From the NCBI GenBank assembly GCA_004369085.1, contig ML210169.1:62001-126000 (forward strand): a stretch of 64,000 nucleotides of DNA, given 5' to 3'. Positions 10,567 to 21,440 of this stretch are shown here, piece by piece (positions within the stretch are counted from its first letter, which is position 1; every line of letters starts with the position of its first letter). The position numbers and the translations under genes are program-made. The notes below the pieces were generated by a model that saw nothing but the letters and a program-made list of their open reading frames with translations, was not told the origin of the DNA and did no database searches. The stretch comes from Coprinopsis marcescibilis (taxonomy: Eukaryota > Basidiomycota > Agaricomycetes > Agaricales > Psathyrellaceae).

Positions 10567-11870
10567 TCAGCTTGGCACGCACTGGCCTGGAAAGGGAGAA
10601 CAGAGATAAGTAGAGGTCGTAATACGCATTGAACGAATGCATGTTTAACTTACTATACCAGGTGTTGGTGGCCTTGCAGATTCCCTGAGCACAAGTCGTT
10701 GAACCAGTCCATCCTTGACCACCACATTGGCCGTACAAGGGCACCCCGCCTGGGGCAGGGGCGGGAGTGGGGGTGACGGGTGCGACCGAAGTTGGTACAG
10801 GGATTTGAACTGGTGGCGGAGGGGGGTTTGCCGAACATTGGAGGACAGAGGGTCCTGGGATGCTGTATGGCTTTCCGCCGTTGTTTGGAACGCTATTGTC
10901 GTAGATGTTGATCGTGATACCACTGTGTAAATATTGATAACAAAGTTTAGGAGTCGGATTGGGAGATGGATTCTGAGGACGTACGGGTGATTGGCCTGAT
11001 AAGCACCAGGGAAGTTGACGAGGTCGGTGCCGGTGCTGGTCCCTCCGCCTGTCACATTGATCTGAGCGCACTCCATCTAGCAACACGACATATAAGATAA
11101 ATTTTCTAAAGATAAAACATCCACAGCTTACATAGTATTGGGCTCCGCCGGCACTGTAGGCTCCATGCAACGCGATGAGCTCAACTCGCATCAGATAGTG
11201 CCCTGGGGCAACGCATGTAGGCATATTAAAGTATTGCCATCCGTTGTTACTAATCATGCGGTCAACACCCCATGTGCCAGTCCTGGTATCGAGACCGTCT
11301 TCGGCGATCTTGAACCATTTGAGGCCACGCGCGTTTGCAGTAGCTGCGTTGTCGACCTTTGCGAGGTAGACGATAGCTGGACCTGTAAGCGGGATGGCAA
11401 GTTTAACACAACTCAACCTCCTCAATGGTGAGAGTATGAGCGCACCGACCTTTGTGACTCTTCGCGATGGGGTGGTCGGGATCGTTGGGCCCTTGCGCTC
11501 CTCCAATAACGTGTCCCCACCATGCACCCACACGAGCACCGGCTGGGATGTCGATGACGACGTTATCTTTAAATTGGATCGCCTTGTTACAGGCAATATC
11601 TGCGTCATTGACAGTGGTGATTGGCTACAATTGGGTGTGAACACGAGTTTTAATATACTTAAAATGACGCAGGCTACTCACATAGTCAGAGGTCGGTGCA
11701 CGGACACCTCTCAGCTGGCCTTGGTCGACACCATTGACTGATACTTTCTGTTGCAAGACAAGTCAGCAATAGGAATGAGTTGAGGGTCAAAGTGAGACAC
11801 GAACTTGGAAGATAGTGTGCCCGTAAGCAATGGCGGCGAAGGCCAATGGGATCAGCGCGGAGAGCTTCAT
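10567..11870 (-). CDS. Lytic polysaccharide monooxygenase AA9 with C-terminal CBM1
   Basis: Seven exons: 11870-11805, 11747-11682, 11624-11450, 11382-11132, 11076-10985, 10922-10654 and 10586-10567; 312 residues. It is a secreted copper enzyme that oxidatively cleaves cellulose. The signal peptide is residues 1-17. His18 becomes the mature N-terminus (HTIFQKVSVNG) and forms the histidine brace with His82 in [10 protein letters not shown]. Tyr186 in GAQYYMECAQI fits the axial tyrosine and Gln191 the conserved glutamine. A Pro/Thr/Val linker leads to a CBM1 ([15 protein letters not shown], ending TWYSQCVPS). The last exon is 20 nt and supplies the final CBM cysteine. This architecture is typical of cellulolytic agaricomycetes. 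Confidence 0.95.
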
Positions 11871-11925
11871 GATTTTCAGAACAGGGAGACGAATCCAGCT
11901 CTGGTACAGTACGCTTCCCCGAGAG

Positions 11926-11938
11926 TCAATATATATCA
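11926..11938 (-). promoter_or_regulatory. TATA box of the AA9 gene
   Basis: On the minus strand the sequence TGATATATATTG lies about 60 nt upstream of the AA9 start codon. Inferred from position and composition. Confidence 0.5.
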
Positions 11939-12594
11939 GCAGGAGCTGACTCTAGTTCTCCCGCTGGCATACCCCACGCTCCGAAGGAGAGGTACTCGGA
12001 ATAATTAGACGAGCTTTGCTTGCAGTGGACGGATCAAAGCATGAGTTCATGTCCACTGGAAGAGAGCAGAGGTTAGAGTTAAACCTTCAGCCGAAGCGGA
12101 TTCCTGCGGACACACCTCTTCAATTTGAGTAGAAGGAAGACAAGGCGGGGGAATACAAGCAAAGAGGGAAAATGTTTGGGGGATTGTCTGCGACCGTGAC
12201 TGTCATCCTCTTCTTTACATTCCAAGAATTTTCCGAGAAAAGCATCACGTTCCGCTTTACTGTCGAGAATACTCCATAACCTTTGATGATACAGCCGTTT
12301 TCGAGGGATTGAATATAATGAGACTTTTACTGCTTTGGAGGTGAAACAAGGTCGTCGGTACTTTGAATAAGATATTACCATCTTCAGGCGGTGTGAACCA
12401 ACCTAGACCAACCTTGACTGTTGGCCTCACGGCCGACATTTGTACCAATTTGCCTCCGTTGACTCCATCAGGAAAAGGGGCAAAAACTTCCCGCCTTGTT
12501 GGACTTATTCACTTTTGGCAAGTCCTTACGTCAAAATGTCAAAAAGTAGCCGAAAGTGGCCATGTTTTTGGCGGGAAGAGACCCCGTTTAGGAG

Positions 12595-12613
12595 AAAAGT
12601 GATCATCACTTTT
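12595..12613. repeat. Short palindrome
   Basis: Two perfect 9-nt arms, AAAAGTGAT and ATCACTTTT, are separated by one base. It could be a hairpin or a symmetrical binding site; nothing nearby tells which. Confidence 0.7.
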
Positions 12614-13071
12614 CCAAAAGTAACACCTGGCTTTCCGACATGTCAGACCATGCCCTAAAATGGAAATTTCTTGATATTTTTGGGCTTTTTGGACTTGCCC
12701 AAGTCCGCACACGTTATGGATCATTTTACTGATGTCACGGGCATCAAACTCGGGAGTCGGACGCCGAATCCACGGCTGTAATATGATATTCCACCGGCGT
12801 CTATAGCCTAAGCGCTCAACCTTTGGCAAAAGTTCGCAATAAACTCAAGATATTATCGTTGGAAATGACCATGTGCTGCATGCAGTACACTTCGATTTCA
12901 GCTAGATATTATGAATGCCCCGTCACAGGCGGCAACTTGCCATGACTATATTTAATCCAGATGTCCCGGCCGGCTTTCAAGGCGAAACCGTGAATCTCGC
13001 TTAAGGTTGACGCGTGATTCGGACGGACAGGATAAATCTGTAAATTTGTCATGACACAGTTTCGACACCGT

Positions 13072-13084
13072 CCCCCCCCCCCCC
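13072..13084. repeat. C13 homopolymer
   Basis: Thirteen consecutive C on the plus strand in a non-coding region. Length may be affected by sequencing error. Confidence 0.8.
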
Positions 13085-13472
13085 AGCTTTGTGGACTAGT
13101 AGTTTTGCTCGTACAAGTACACCATTTGGCTCCGTAGTTTCCATAGTAAGGTCTTAGAGTGAATAGGGCAACAAAACATCAACTCTCCAACCTTTTCGGC
13201 GGGGGAGGAGTGTTATACTAAGGCGGCTAGACGTTGCCCTGGTAACCCCTACAGCCAGTCCATTTCCCCAAATAAAATACAAGGTGCAGCAACTCGAGTA
13301 CTGTGCCTTGGGATATGCTGTGTTCTTCAGACACGAGGCTTGTTGGATGACAGGTGTCCACAATCAATAATAACGACAACGCCACCTAAGCCATCAAACA
13401 GTGGATGGAAAGTCAGTGTCAGTATAGCAAGCACTCTTGCTTTCATACTACTTTCACTCGCAGTGCTGAATC

Positions 13473-13903
13473 ATGAGCTCGTCACCAACTACATACAAAG
13501 CAGCTGTACCCGCCAAAAATGGCGTTGTGAACACGGGGACAGTAGCCGCTGACGGGCAGGTGGCGAAACAAATCAATAACAATGCCCTCCACCTCCACCA
13601 GCACTGTTCGTTATAGATCATATTCCTTTTCTCATTCTCCATTAATTTCGATTCTTTCCTCAAGATTATAACTCGCCGCCATTTTCTCCTAGTTCTTCGA
13701 CGCCTGCTAGCGCGGGAGACACCTCTAATCAGGGCCCTGAGGACCCTGCTTCAAAACCCGACCTCCGCCAGTTGGCTGCAACGGGAGACCCTGCAGTAGC
13801 ACAGGAGCTTGACGATGCCTTGAAAAATGCTATTAAATCATTCAAGGCGAATGCCCTGGTCAGGCTTTCTCCCAGCAATCGTCCCGTAACCAAGCGCAGT
13901 TGA
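13473..13903 (+). CDS. Small Asn/Pro protein related to the Asn-motif family
   Basis: Two exons, 13473-13605 and 13665-13903, give 123 residues. Exon 1 (VVNTGTVAADGQVAKQINNN) is Asn/Val-rich. The intron sits just before a Pro/Ser-rich stretch (YNSPPFSPSSSTPAS), the same place as in the genes at 330, 3298 and 4965. The C-terminus has a predicted helix (AQELDDALKNAIKSFKANAL) that recurs in the neighbouring gene ending at 15078. The donor GTTCGT is weaker than usual, but the joined frame is open. Relationship to the larger family is inference from intron position and composition. Function unknown. Confidence 0.6.
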
Positions 13904-14127
13904 AACAGCGTCAATCCATCATTACCAGCGTCCTACGACCTATCATGTCCCAGCTGCTCCTTTCAGCGGCCAGTGTCTCTTTCCAGCTGCTATCCATGCT
14001 ATCTGCTGTGTTGCTCTGTTGTTGTACCGTTTTTCGCTTTTTGTTACTGTGGATCGCTTTCGCTTCGCTAGTTATACATGTCTACAAAATACAGATTATA
14101 CTACAATGTAGTATCCTTGAAATCTAA

Positions 14128-14338
14128 TCAGTCCAGGATGATGTGCGATTTATGGGGATTTGGATGCAATGCAGCGCCATCACGATGATGGCGTGATACG
14201 TGGTAGTGGCCAGGAGTGGCAGTAGGGCGGAGCTCTTGACGTCCACCCCCATATTCGCGGTGTTTGAACTCGATTGCTTGCCAGGCATCCTTATCGATTT
14301 CTATCGTGCGATGGTTCTTATCCAAGTCCTTGACTTCA
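14128..14338 (-). pseudogene. Orphan coding-like fragment
   Basis: On the minus strand an open block of about 70 codons reads like real protein (DLDKNHRTIEIDKDAWQAIE, then RPTATPGHYHVSRHHRDGAA) and ends in a stop at 14128. Its 5' edge coincides with a CATTAG acceptor-like site, but no upstream exon can be joined; the next upstream sequence is antisense to exon 1 of the gene at 14342. Most likely the 3' exon of a disrupted gene. Family not recognised. Confidence 0.3.
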
Positions 14339-14341
14339 CTA

Positions 14342-15078
14342 ATGTCTCATGAAGGGCTGCCTCCGATTCCCAGATCAAGGAGGTACGAAGCCCCCGACGT
14401 GAACAGAAACCTATATCATGGTAACTCAAGTCATCGGCAGCACCATAATCAAGCCGCCGTCTATCAGAGGAGCGCAGGGGGTGTAGGCAAGTATAGTACT
14501 CATTATGTGCTCTTTTACGGCTAACATCCCGTTTACCAGTCTTAAATGTGATAAACATGCCACCAAAGCCTCAGGCTCACACTCCTCCTAACCAAGCGTC
14601 GTACCCGCCCAGCCCGTATCCAGAGGTCGTATCGACTCCAACGGCATCTCCTCCTCAGTCCTTGTCGAGTGTGGTACCCCCCATCAGCGTTGAAGATGCA
14701 GAGACACCTCCCAGGGCTACACCACCACCACCTCCCCAGGTGTCCAGTGTCCCGCTCCCCACCCGCATTGAAGATCCACAACCCTCTCCCAATGCTCCAC
14801 AGTCCCCAGCTTCCCCTCCTCCTCCTCATTATTCGCCCAGTGCGCCGCCCAACACCCGGGATAAATATCCAAGCCCCTCTTCCAGAGTTTCACGGCCACC
14901 TCTAGAGCGCATTCTTCCCGATCTTATGCCAAAGGACGTCGAAGAGAAGAGGCGAATAGAGCGTGAGCTAGACGATGCTCTGAGAGCTGCGATTCTGTCA
15001 TTCAAGGAGAACGGGCTTGCCAGGCTCACCCCTGAGCGCAGGAACAAGATTTCGGATACTAGAAACACCTTGAACTGA
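14342..15078 (+). CDS. Pro-rich protein related to the small gene at 13473
   Basis: Best model: exons 14342-14486 and 14540-15078, 227 residues, with a GC-AG intron (donor GCAAGT, as in intron 1 of the gene at 330). Exon 2 is a Pro/Ser/Thr-rich stretch (SVVPPISVEDAETPP; repeated SV.(L/I)P..(I/V)ED units) followed by a charged helix (RIERELDDALRAAILSFKEN) ending LARLTPERRNK. This helix matches the C-terminus of the gene at 13473, so the two are a tandem pair. The 5' end is uncertain: an in-frame ATG at 14264 also exists and exon 1 is only weakly protein-like. Confidence 0.5.
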
Positions 15079-15585
15079 TTGCCAGCTTGAGGCATTGGAA
15101 GCGAAGTTGCATGGAAGCCGCGTGGCACCAACAAATATGGCCGACTGGGAAGGGTCTTCGGTCGCATGGGGGCTTGCGAAGCAATTTGGTGTAGTCGACT
15201 GGAAATTGGATGATCCCCTACATATTAACGAGACAGTTGAAGTGTTATCCTATCTTCCCCACTGAGCGACCTAAAACGCAAATGACTTTCCAGCGAGACC
15301 CATTATGTTTCACACACGACAACTACGGGTAGACCGCTAGATAATAAGCGCCGAAGGGTGGAGTGGTACGATTTGTTGTGACAACGAAGCCATAATCAGT
15401 TGATACTCGTCGTCAGCACTTCCAGCCTTCCATAAACAATCAGACATATTCATCGTAGACACGAATGCATTCAGAATCGGTAATTTATCTCAGGAATACG
15501 GACGCAAAGGAATTGCAATATAAGGTAGGAAAGGTTGGCAAAGTGGCAGAGCTTTTAAGCATGCACGTAGGACACGATCAAGTGA
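15079..15585. other. Intergenic between convergent genes
   Basis: No gene seen. It is the shared 3' flank of the plus-strand Pro-rich gene and the minus-strand His-rich gene. Confidence 0.6.
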
Positions 15586-17373
15586 TTAATTGCGAGCAGA
15601 GGGTGTGGTGAACGTCTCGGGATCAACGGTAGTAGTGGTACGCTCAGTCACCTTCGTCTTGATGTACTTAGGTTCGCGAGTAACATTTTGGCCCTTTAAT
15701 AGAGTTCCAGTTAGAGATCCTGAGTTTCGATGAATGCTGGCAGTAACATACCTTATCATGCAGGTGCAGATTGTTCTCGACTTGCTCAGCAACACCATTC
15801 ACATCCCTGGTACACTCTCCGGTGTGAAGGATCCTACTGCTAATCTCCTCCTTGGACACACCCCCACGCAAGCTACCTCCGTGCTCGACGAAGTACTCCA
15901 TGGGTATGGGTGCGTGCATCTGGGACTGGTGAACGATCGGTGCATCTTCGGTAACCTCGTGGATAGGAATGGTAGTATGGATACTCTCTCGTTCGACCGC
16001 TATTATAATAGTTAGATGGAGGAACTATGGAGAGTATCGATATGCCTTACTTTCTTTCTCGATCACAGGTTGAATTACGTGATGGACGTGGTGTTGAACA
16101 TTCTCATGTACCGTAGTACCCTTGTCGATGATGGTACGCTGCTTAGCTTCGTGTTGCTTATTCAAGACGAGTCAGAGATTGAGATGGATAGGTCAAAAAG
16201 TTCCTTACCACCGAATCACGGTGTTGATTGACCTGGTTCTTGAGGAGCTTATTATCTTCAACCTTGTTGGCGTGATTCTCCCGAACCTCTGTAACAGGGT
16301 GAACCTGATAGCAGTGTAAAATGTTCAATCACGATGGGGGATTGGGCTGAGGACATACATATTCTTTATGGCGCTCGGGGAGCTCTTGGTGGGCAACAAT
16401 CGGCTGCGTATGGTGCTGAACGTGGTGAACTGGATAATGCGCGTGAGTAAGATGAATTCAGCATTGGCAATACAGCAACGCACTGTGACGATCACGTTCC
16501 TTCACTCGTTCTATTTCCTCAGTCTCCAGGTGGCGGACATGCTCGTGCACCACAGCTGGTGAAACGCAAAGCGACGTCAGTAGAAAGGCATTGAGCATAC
16601 CATTTCAAACTTACGAGTCAGATGCGCAGTGTCTTCAAGAGCATCCCCAGAGGGCATGACGTCCTGTTTCTTGTGCCCAGCAGCGTGATGATCGTCAAGC
16701 ACTACGTCAAGGTCAATATCAGACATTCGCTGACATGTATGGCAAATAGCATACCTCCGGAATGACCTCCGCTACCAACACCTGAGCTGGCAGTTGGCTC
16801 TGTGCGACTAGAGCGAGCAGCCCTAGTGGAAGTGGTGTTGGTAGGTACCTCTTGCTTAGTACCGAGAATGTTGGTGTTGCCGTGGGTTTCTTGTCTAGTA
16901 CCGGAAGTGTTGGTGGTACGAGTTCCCGCAGGGGCTGGTAGGGTGAGACACGTGTGAGCTAATCATTCAAATATCGAGAACAAGTAGTCAACTAACTTGC
17001 CCGGGAGCTCTGGTGAGTTCCAGCCAAAGAACCTCCGGTTGCAGCAGCAGCGTCCGTTCCATATCCGGCTGCGCCATAACCACTGGTAGACCTCGCCAAG
17101 TCGTTCTCCATCGCCGTCTCCGAGTTAGGCTTGCCAGTGGTTCCAGGTCCGGTGCCGGTAGGTAGCTTGTGGGAAGCTCTGTTGGAGTTGGTGATCTTGT
17201 TCGAATCGTTCAATGTATCGGGGTCGTAGGTGCGAGAGTCCGACGCATTCTCGGAATCACCAGTCTGAGGCTGGTTTTCGTCCTTGAACATGCTCTTCAT
17301 TGTGTTTCCGATACCTAGCCAAAGGAACTGTCAGTTATGTTCGTGGATCTTGCACTCAGCACTACTCACCCAT
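15586..17373 (-). CDS. His-rich 'allergen-like' stress protein
   Basis: Ten exons: 17373-17370, 17314-16997, 16934-16755, 16701-16615, 16555-16484, 16429-16359, 16304-16209, 16156-16051, 15999-15752 and 15693-15586; 429 residues. The first exon is only ATGG. The N-terminal half is Ser/Thr/Gly/Asn-rich and disordered. The C-terminal half has charged His-rich helical repeats (VVHEHVRHLETEEIERVKER; HHVQHHTQPIVAHQELPERH; TTVHENVQHHVHHVIQPVIE), the pattern of the widespread fungal family often annotated 'allergen', related in style to LEA-type stress proteins. No signal peptide. The role (desiccation or stress protection) is inferred from family resemblance only. Introns in the repeat part fall at repeat-like spacing, so exon duplication is possible. 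Confidence 0.8.
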
Positions 17374-18107
17374 AATTTGTTTAGAAGGTTGCGATCGTCA
17401 AAAGGTGGGGGAAGGGGATGTGCAGGTGTGAAGGGAGACATTAGGTCTAAATAGGATCCGCAGAAACGCGGATGTTTCGAACGATCGTCATTCGACTAGG
17501 AGCCCATGCCATAGGAGGCGTCAGAGTCTCAGAGGTCTCCTGTGGAACCGTTTTGGTTTCGACTCGAGGTGGTTCAAATGACATCGTTTGCAATTTTGAG
17601 GCCCACCTCACATCAATTTTCGAAAGTGAAAGCTTTGGCTGAGACACGATTCGGGGTATAGCGCCTATGGAGGTTGAGGCCTGGGGCTTCAAGCTTCAGA
17701 TGCGCTACGTAGTACGGCGGGGAGAGCGCGCGCGCAACCTTCAAGTTCAATTCAACTTGACGAAGTTGTCACTCCATTTGCTGGTGGCTGTGAAGTCGGC
17801 CCGAGCTCCAAGCCATCGACTAGTTTCAGCTCCACTTCCGGCGTCCGCCGACTCAGTGACGGTGGCTGTCCCTGACGTTTTCGAAAATGGATGGACAATT
17901 GCCTTAAGCGACACTGGTAACATGTGGAAGCAATAATACAAGCCATATAATTTGATTTTAGAGATTTAACATGTATTCACGAATATCAAGAAATCCAGGA
18001 AAGAATCTGCAGCACTGTTGCGGAACGTCCCATGGAATTGAACTACACATATCAGGGTCCGGGGAACAACCATGAACATAGATCTGCATTGGCACGATCA
18101 CAAAGGC
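17374..18107. other. Intergenic upstream of the His-rich gene
   Basis: No gene supported. It holds the promoter of the minus-strand His-rich gene and the 3' flank of the first hydrophobin. Both strands carry open frames without splice or composition support. Confidence 0.55.
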
Positions 18108-18603
18108 TTAGAGGCCGATGTTGATGGGGGTGCACCCAATGGCGACGAGCCCATCTGAGTATGGAAGTTAGCAAAACGCCTTTCGAAACATAAAATGGAA
18201 GCCGAAAGCTCGAGGCTGCGAGTAACTCACTGAAGCTGTTGTTGGTGCAGCAAACGGTCTGGGCATTGCTACAACATGTGTCAGACTCGTATGCTCGACG
18301 AGTGTAGTTGAGAAAAACCTACCACTGGTTTCCGCCAATGCCGATGACAGTGAGGGGGCTGCAATTGAGTCCAACCAAGGCAGTGATGGGATTGACAACG
18401 ATGCCCAAGAGGCCAAGAAGGGCGGACACGGCGGGAACATTAGCCTGCTGAACGCTGTTGCAGCACTGGATAGGACCGGTGGAGCACTGGGGAGGAGGAG
18501 GAGGGGGAGGGGGAGGGGGAGTGGGAGGCGTGACCGGGTCGGTGGGGACGGCAACGACGACGGTAGCGAGAGCAGCGAGAGTAGCAATGACCTTGAACTG
18601 CAT
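18108..18603 (-). CDS. Class I hydrophobin 1 (poly-proline type)
   Basis: Three exons, 18603-18323, 18268-18231 and 18154-18108; 121 residues. Hydrophobins are small secreted amphipathic proteins that self-assemble on aerial hyphae and fruit bodies. A signal peptide (residues 1-18) is followed by an unusual run of ten prolines, then the eight-cysteine pattern: [31 protein letters not shown]. Exons 2 (38 nt) and 3 (47 nt) have the same lengths in the hydrophobins at 20.9, 23.9 and 25.4 kb. First of four co-oriented hydrophobins. The start is the ATG opening the signal peptide; a second in-frame ATG 12 nt upstream is less favoured. Confidence 0.95.
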
Positions 18604-18692
18604 GTTGTTTATCAAAGTGAGAGGATTGGGAGAGGGTGGAAGAGTTGTGAGGAACTGGAGTGTTCTGAGGATTTTAACGATGCTTCCGTATC

Positions 18693-18704
18693 TCTTTTAT
18701 ATCC
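18693..18704 (-). promoter_or_regulatory. TATA box of hydrophobin 1
   Basis: The minus-strand sequence GGGATATAAAAG lies about 90 nt upstream of the hydrophobin 1 start codon. Confidence 0.6.
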
Positions 18705-20132
18705 CAAACCCCTTCCCCTTCAAGACAAAATTTCGGAGGGCTCTCCAACCTCACTGCCTTGTTGACGGTCACGCAGCTCAGGATGAAGGATCGCGCGGCT
18801 TTCTCAGTGTATTCAGCATGTACCTGTCTGCTGGTGTCAAGGTGGAGCGAGTGGAGCAAAATGCCCTGATGATTTGGTCTGAGAGACTTGACTAACTTTG
18901 TTAACAGTCGAAAAGATGAGATCAAATCGTCTATGCCCGAAGACGGACTTCGGAGATCGTAATATCGCAAAATAACCTACTGCAAGGAGACCCGTGGTCG
19001 ACGTCGTATCGCCTGAAGCATAGCAAGCACTCTGCGGGCACTTTGATACTCAGGAGCGCAGCACGCGAATTCCCGAGGTCGTGTTCATTTTGGCATACGA
19101 GAAGCGCCAATAGACATTGCCCAAGCTAAGCTGTCAACCTAGTAGAAACTTCGAGTTGCTGGGATGGTATCATGGTAGGTTCATCCACCCAAAGCCCTTT
19201 GAGATCCGATTAGGAAATAAACGCTTCTATACGTTATGCTCAGGCGCTTGAAGTACAAATGATTTATTTCCATAATCAAGACAATACCCATTGGCCTGAA
19301 CGACACATATGTAAGCCCACGATCTATGACATAGTTCATGACGATAGAGACACATTGGGCTTACCTTGGGCTAACCAGAGAGTGCTTTGAAGGGTCAAGC
19401 TCACACATGCCAGCCACTCCAGTCCGTGTTCTCCGATGTCCTAAACTATGAAAGTTCAAACTACGACAATTCGGTTAACTTCAACGCCAAGTGATTGAAC
19501 GATAACCAATAAGGGCGTTGCTTCTTCCCATTGGTCCTGGACAAGAGTCAGCGGACTTTCTGTGTTGTTTTTCTGTGATGGGGAGCCGTCCAATAGCACT
19601 TGGTCGGAGTACGCAAAGGGAAGTTGCGTTGACAGGGTTTTCTTTCCACATCTGCCACAAGCGAGCCCGGAATGGACTCGGACGTCTCATGAGGCCTTTT
19701 CAAAGCCGTGAGACCATCTGCTCAGTCAAGATGAAGACGATTCACGTCATGAATCTCTTTCAAACGAGCATTCCATGTTTCTCGAATTAGAATTAGCGAA
19801 TATACCAGCGGAACTTTCGGTCCATCGAGCTTGTCAATGTCACAATGTCAAAAGCTTGACAGATGGAGTGACAAATGCGGAATAAAGCTCCCTTGAAGGC
19901 GTAAGTAATTTACAATTTGAAAATCACATTCGGGGCCTGTACCTAGATGCAGAAGCCTCGCCAGGGTCGGCAGCCTGGAAAGTCGGGGGGCAAACTGCCG
20001 ATATTATCGTATTTGCCACAAAAGAGGACTCAGTTGATGCCTCAAGTTACTCAACCAGGGAGATGAGGTCATTAGTTTGCTCATCTCTTTGATTCCCCCG
20101 AGTCAATTGCGGTCGTACATAGCCTTTTAGAC
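18705..20132. other. Gene-poor stretch between hydrophobin 1 and the next candidate gene
   Basis: I find no convincing coding sequence or RNA gene on either strand. Short open frames have no splice-consistent continuation. Confidence 0.5.
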
Positions 20133-20498
20133 ATGTCAAGTACCGACGGCACGGTACCAAGCGAGTTGACAGATTTCCAAAAGAAAGCTAACGATGCGGT
20201 ACAAGGTAACATTGGTGCTGGCATCGGTGAGATAACGACCCTCGGTCAATGTTCTATGTCCGTGTTCCTGTGTGAATATCGAGCATATCGATTTGGAATG
20301 CGTTACTTGAGGAGCCTGTCACAGTGGATAGATGAGGACGAACGTTTCATAGCCAGAGACCGTCGAAACACTATGCCGTTTGTTGATTCGAGAACCGGGT
20401 TTTGCCGAGTTTGCTGTACTCCAGAATCGAAAGCTGAAAGCGTAGTCTCAGATTCAAGAGAACATATTCCAGACGTTGAGAGTACAGAGTCAAGATAG
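20133..20498 (+). CDS. Hypothetical small protein, doubtful
   Basis: An open frame of 121 codons starts with a plausible segment (ELTDFQKKANDAVQGNIGAG) after an ATG at 20133. After about residue 30 the sequence looks less natural, and a GTGAGA donor at 20228 suggests an intron instead. I could not find a satisfying downstream exon. It may be a real short gene with an unresolved structure or a relic. No family recognised. Confidence 0.3.
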   Translation: MSSTDGTVPSELTDFQKKANDAVQGNIGAGIGEITTLGQCSMSVFLCEYRAYRFGMRYLRSLSQWIDEDERFIARDRRNTMPFVDSRTGFCRVCCTPESKAESVVSDSREHIPDVESTESR

Positions 20499-20873
20499 CG
20501 ACAACTTACAAGTCGTGCGAGAATGTTCCGCGTATGGTGGCTACCGGACGGATAATGATGTACCCTCCCGGCCGATCATAATGGCCGTCAAAGTGGGTTC
20601 GAAGCATCCCAAAGACTTAGAAGTTAAGGTTAAGGTCGAATATATAATCTGGTGTTATTCATGGACTCGCGGTGTAAGCATATCGTGGGCCCGGGTTATA
20701 CAGCGTACAGACAGGTAATCATACAGAGGTCAAAGAAGCATAGTTCAGGTGTATTTCAAGTTCAAGGAAAGAAAGAGATCGTCGCGTAAACACTTTTGTG
20801 AACCAAGTGTCCTCCTAGAATCCAAGGCGGCAGACGAGCGACCCTTATCGTTCTTGATACTACGACGGGAGGC
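20499..20873. other. Intergenic 5' of nothing, 3' of hydrophobin 2
   Basis: No feature recognised beyond the 3' flank of hydrophobin 2. Confidence 0.5.
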
Positions 20874-21358
20874 TTAGAGGTTGATGTTGATCGGGGTGCA
20901 GCCAATTGCGACGACACCATCTACAACAGAGGGTCAGTCGTGGTTCAATTTTGGCGTCACGAAAGCACTTACTGAACGAGTTGTTGGTGCAGCAGACGGG
21001 CTGGCTAGAGCTGCAGACAAGGTGTTTGTAGGGACTCAAACAAATTAGGAACATGAACAACGTACCAAGAGTTACCAGGGAGACCGATGACCGAGATGGG
21101 GCTGCAAGTAAGGCCAATGGGGATGCTGAGATCCTGGACGACGATACCGAGCAAGGCGAGGAGCTTGGAGGCAGCCTCGCTGTCGGCCCTCTGGACACTG
21201 TTGCAGCATTGGACCGGTCCAGTGTTACATTGGCCGGGAGCAGGAGGGGGGGTGCTTGGGGGTGGTGGCGTAGGGGGAGTGGCAGGAGGGGTACCGCCGC
21301 TGGGTGCAGCGAGGCAAACGGAGGCGAGAGTAAGGGCGATGAGTACTTTGAATTGCAT
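20874..21358 (-). CDS. Class I hydrophobin 2
   Basis: Three exons, 21358-21066, 21010-20973 and 20920-20874; 125 residues. Signal peptide to about residue 18, then a Pro/Thr-rich spacer ([19 protein letters not shown]) and the eight cysteines: [31 protein letters not shown]. The body ([20 protein letters not shown]) is nearly the same as in hydrophobin 3, while the N-terminal spacer resembles hydrophobin 1. It is expected to be secreted and to coat hyphal surfaces. Confidence 0.95.
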
Positions 21359-21429
21359 GTTTGAAAGGGGCTGGAAGAACTTGAACGTTGTAGTTTGTTC
21401 GAGTGAAGAATATCAGTGCGTCGTCCAGG

Positions 21430-21440
21430 CCTTTATACGT
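21430..21440 (-). promoter_or_regulatory. TATA box of hydrophobin 2
   Basis: The minus-strand sequence ACGTATAAAGG lies about 75 nt upstream of the ATG at 21358. Confidence 0.6.

Larger units (their letters stand above)
11939..13472. other. Gene-poor stretch with inverted repeats and a C tract
   Basis: No gene is supported. A minus-strand frame near 12190-12310 reads YHQRLWSILDSKAERDAFLG, which could be a relic. CTTCCCGCC near 12488 and its complement GGCGGGAAG near 12571 form separated arms. A short near-perfect palindrome and a C13 tract are listed separately. Confidence 0.45.
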
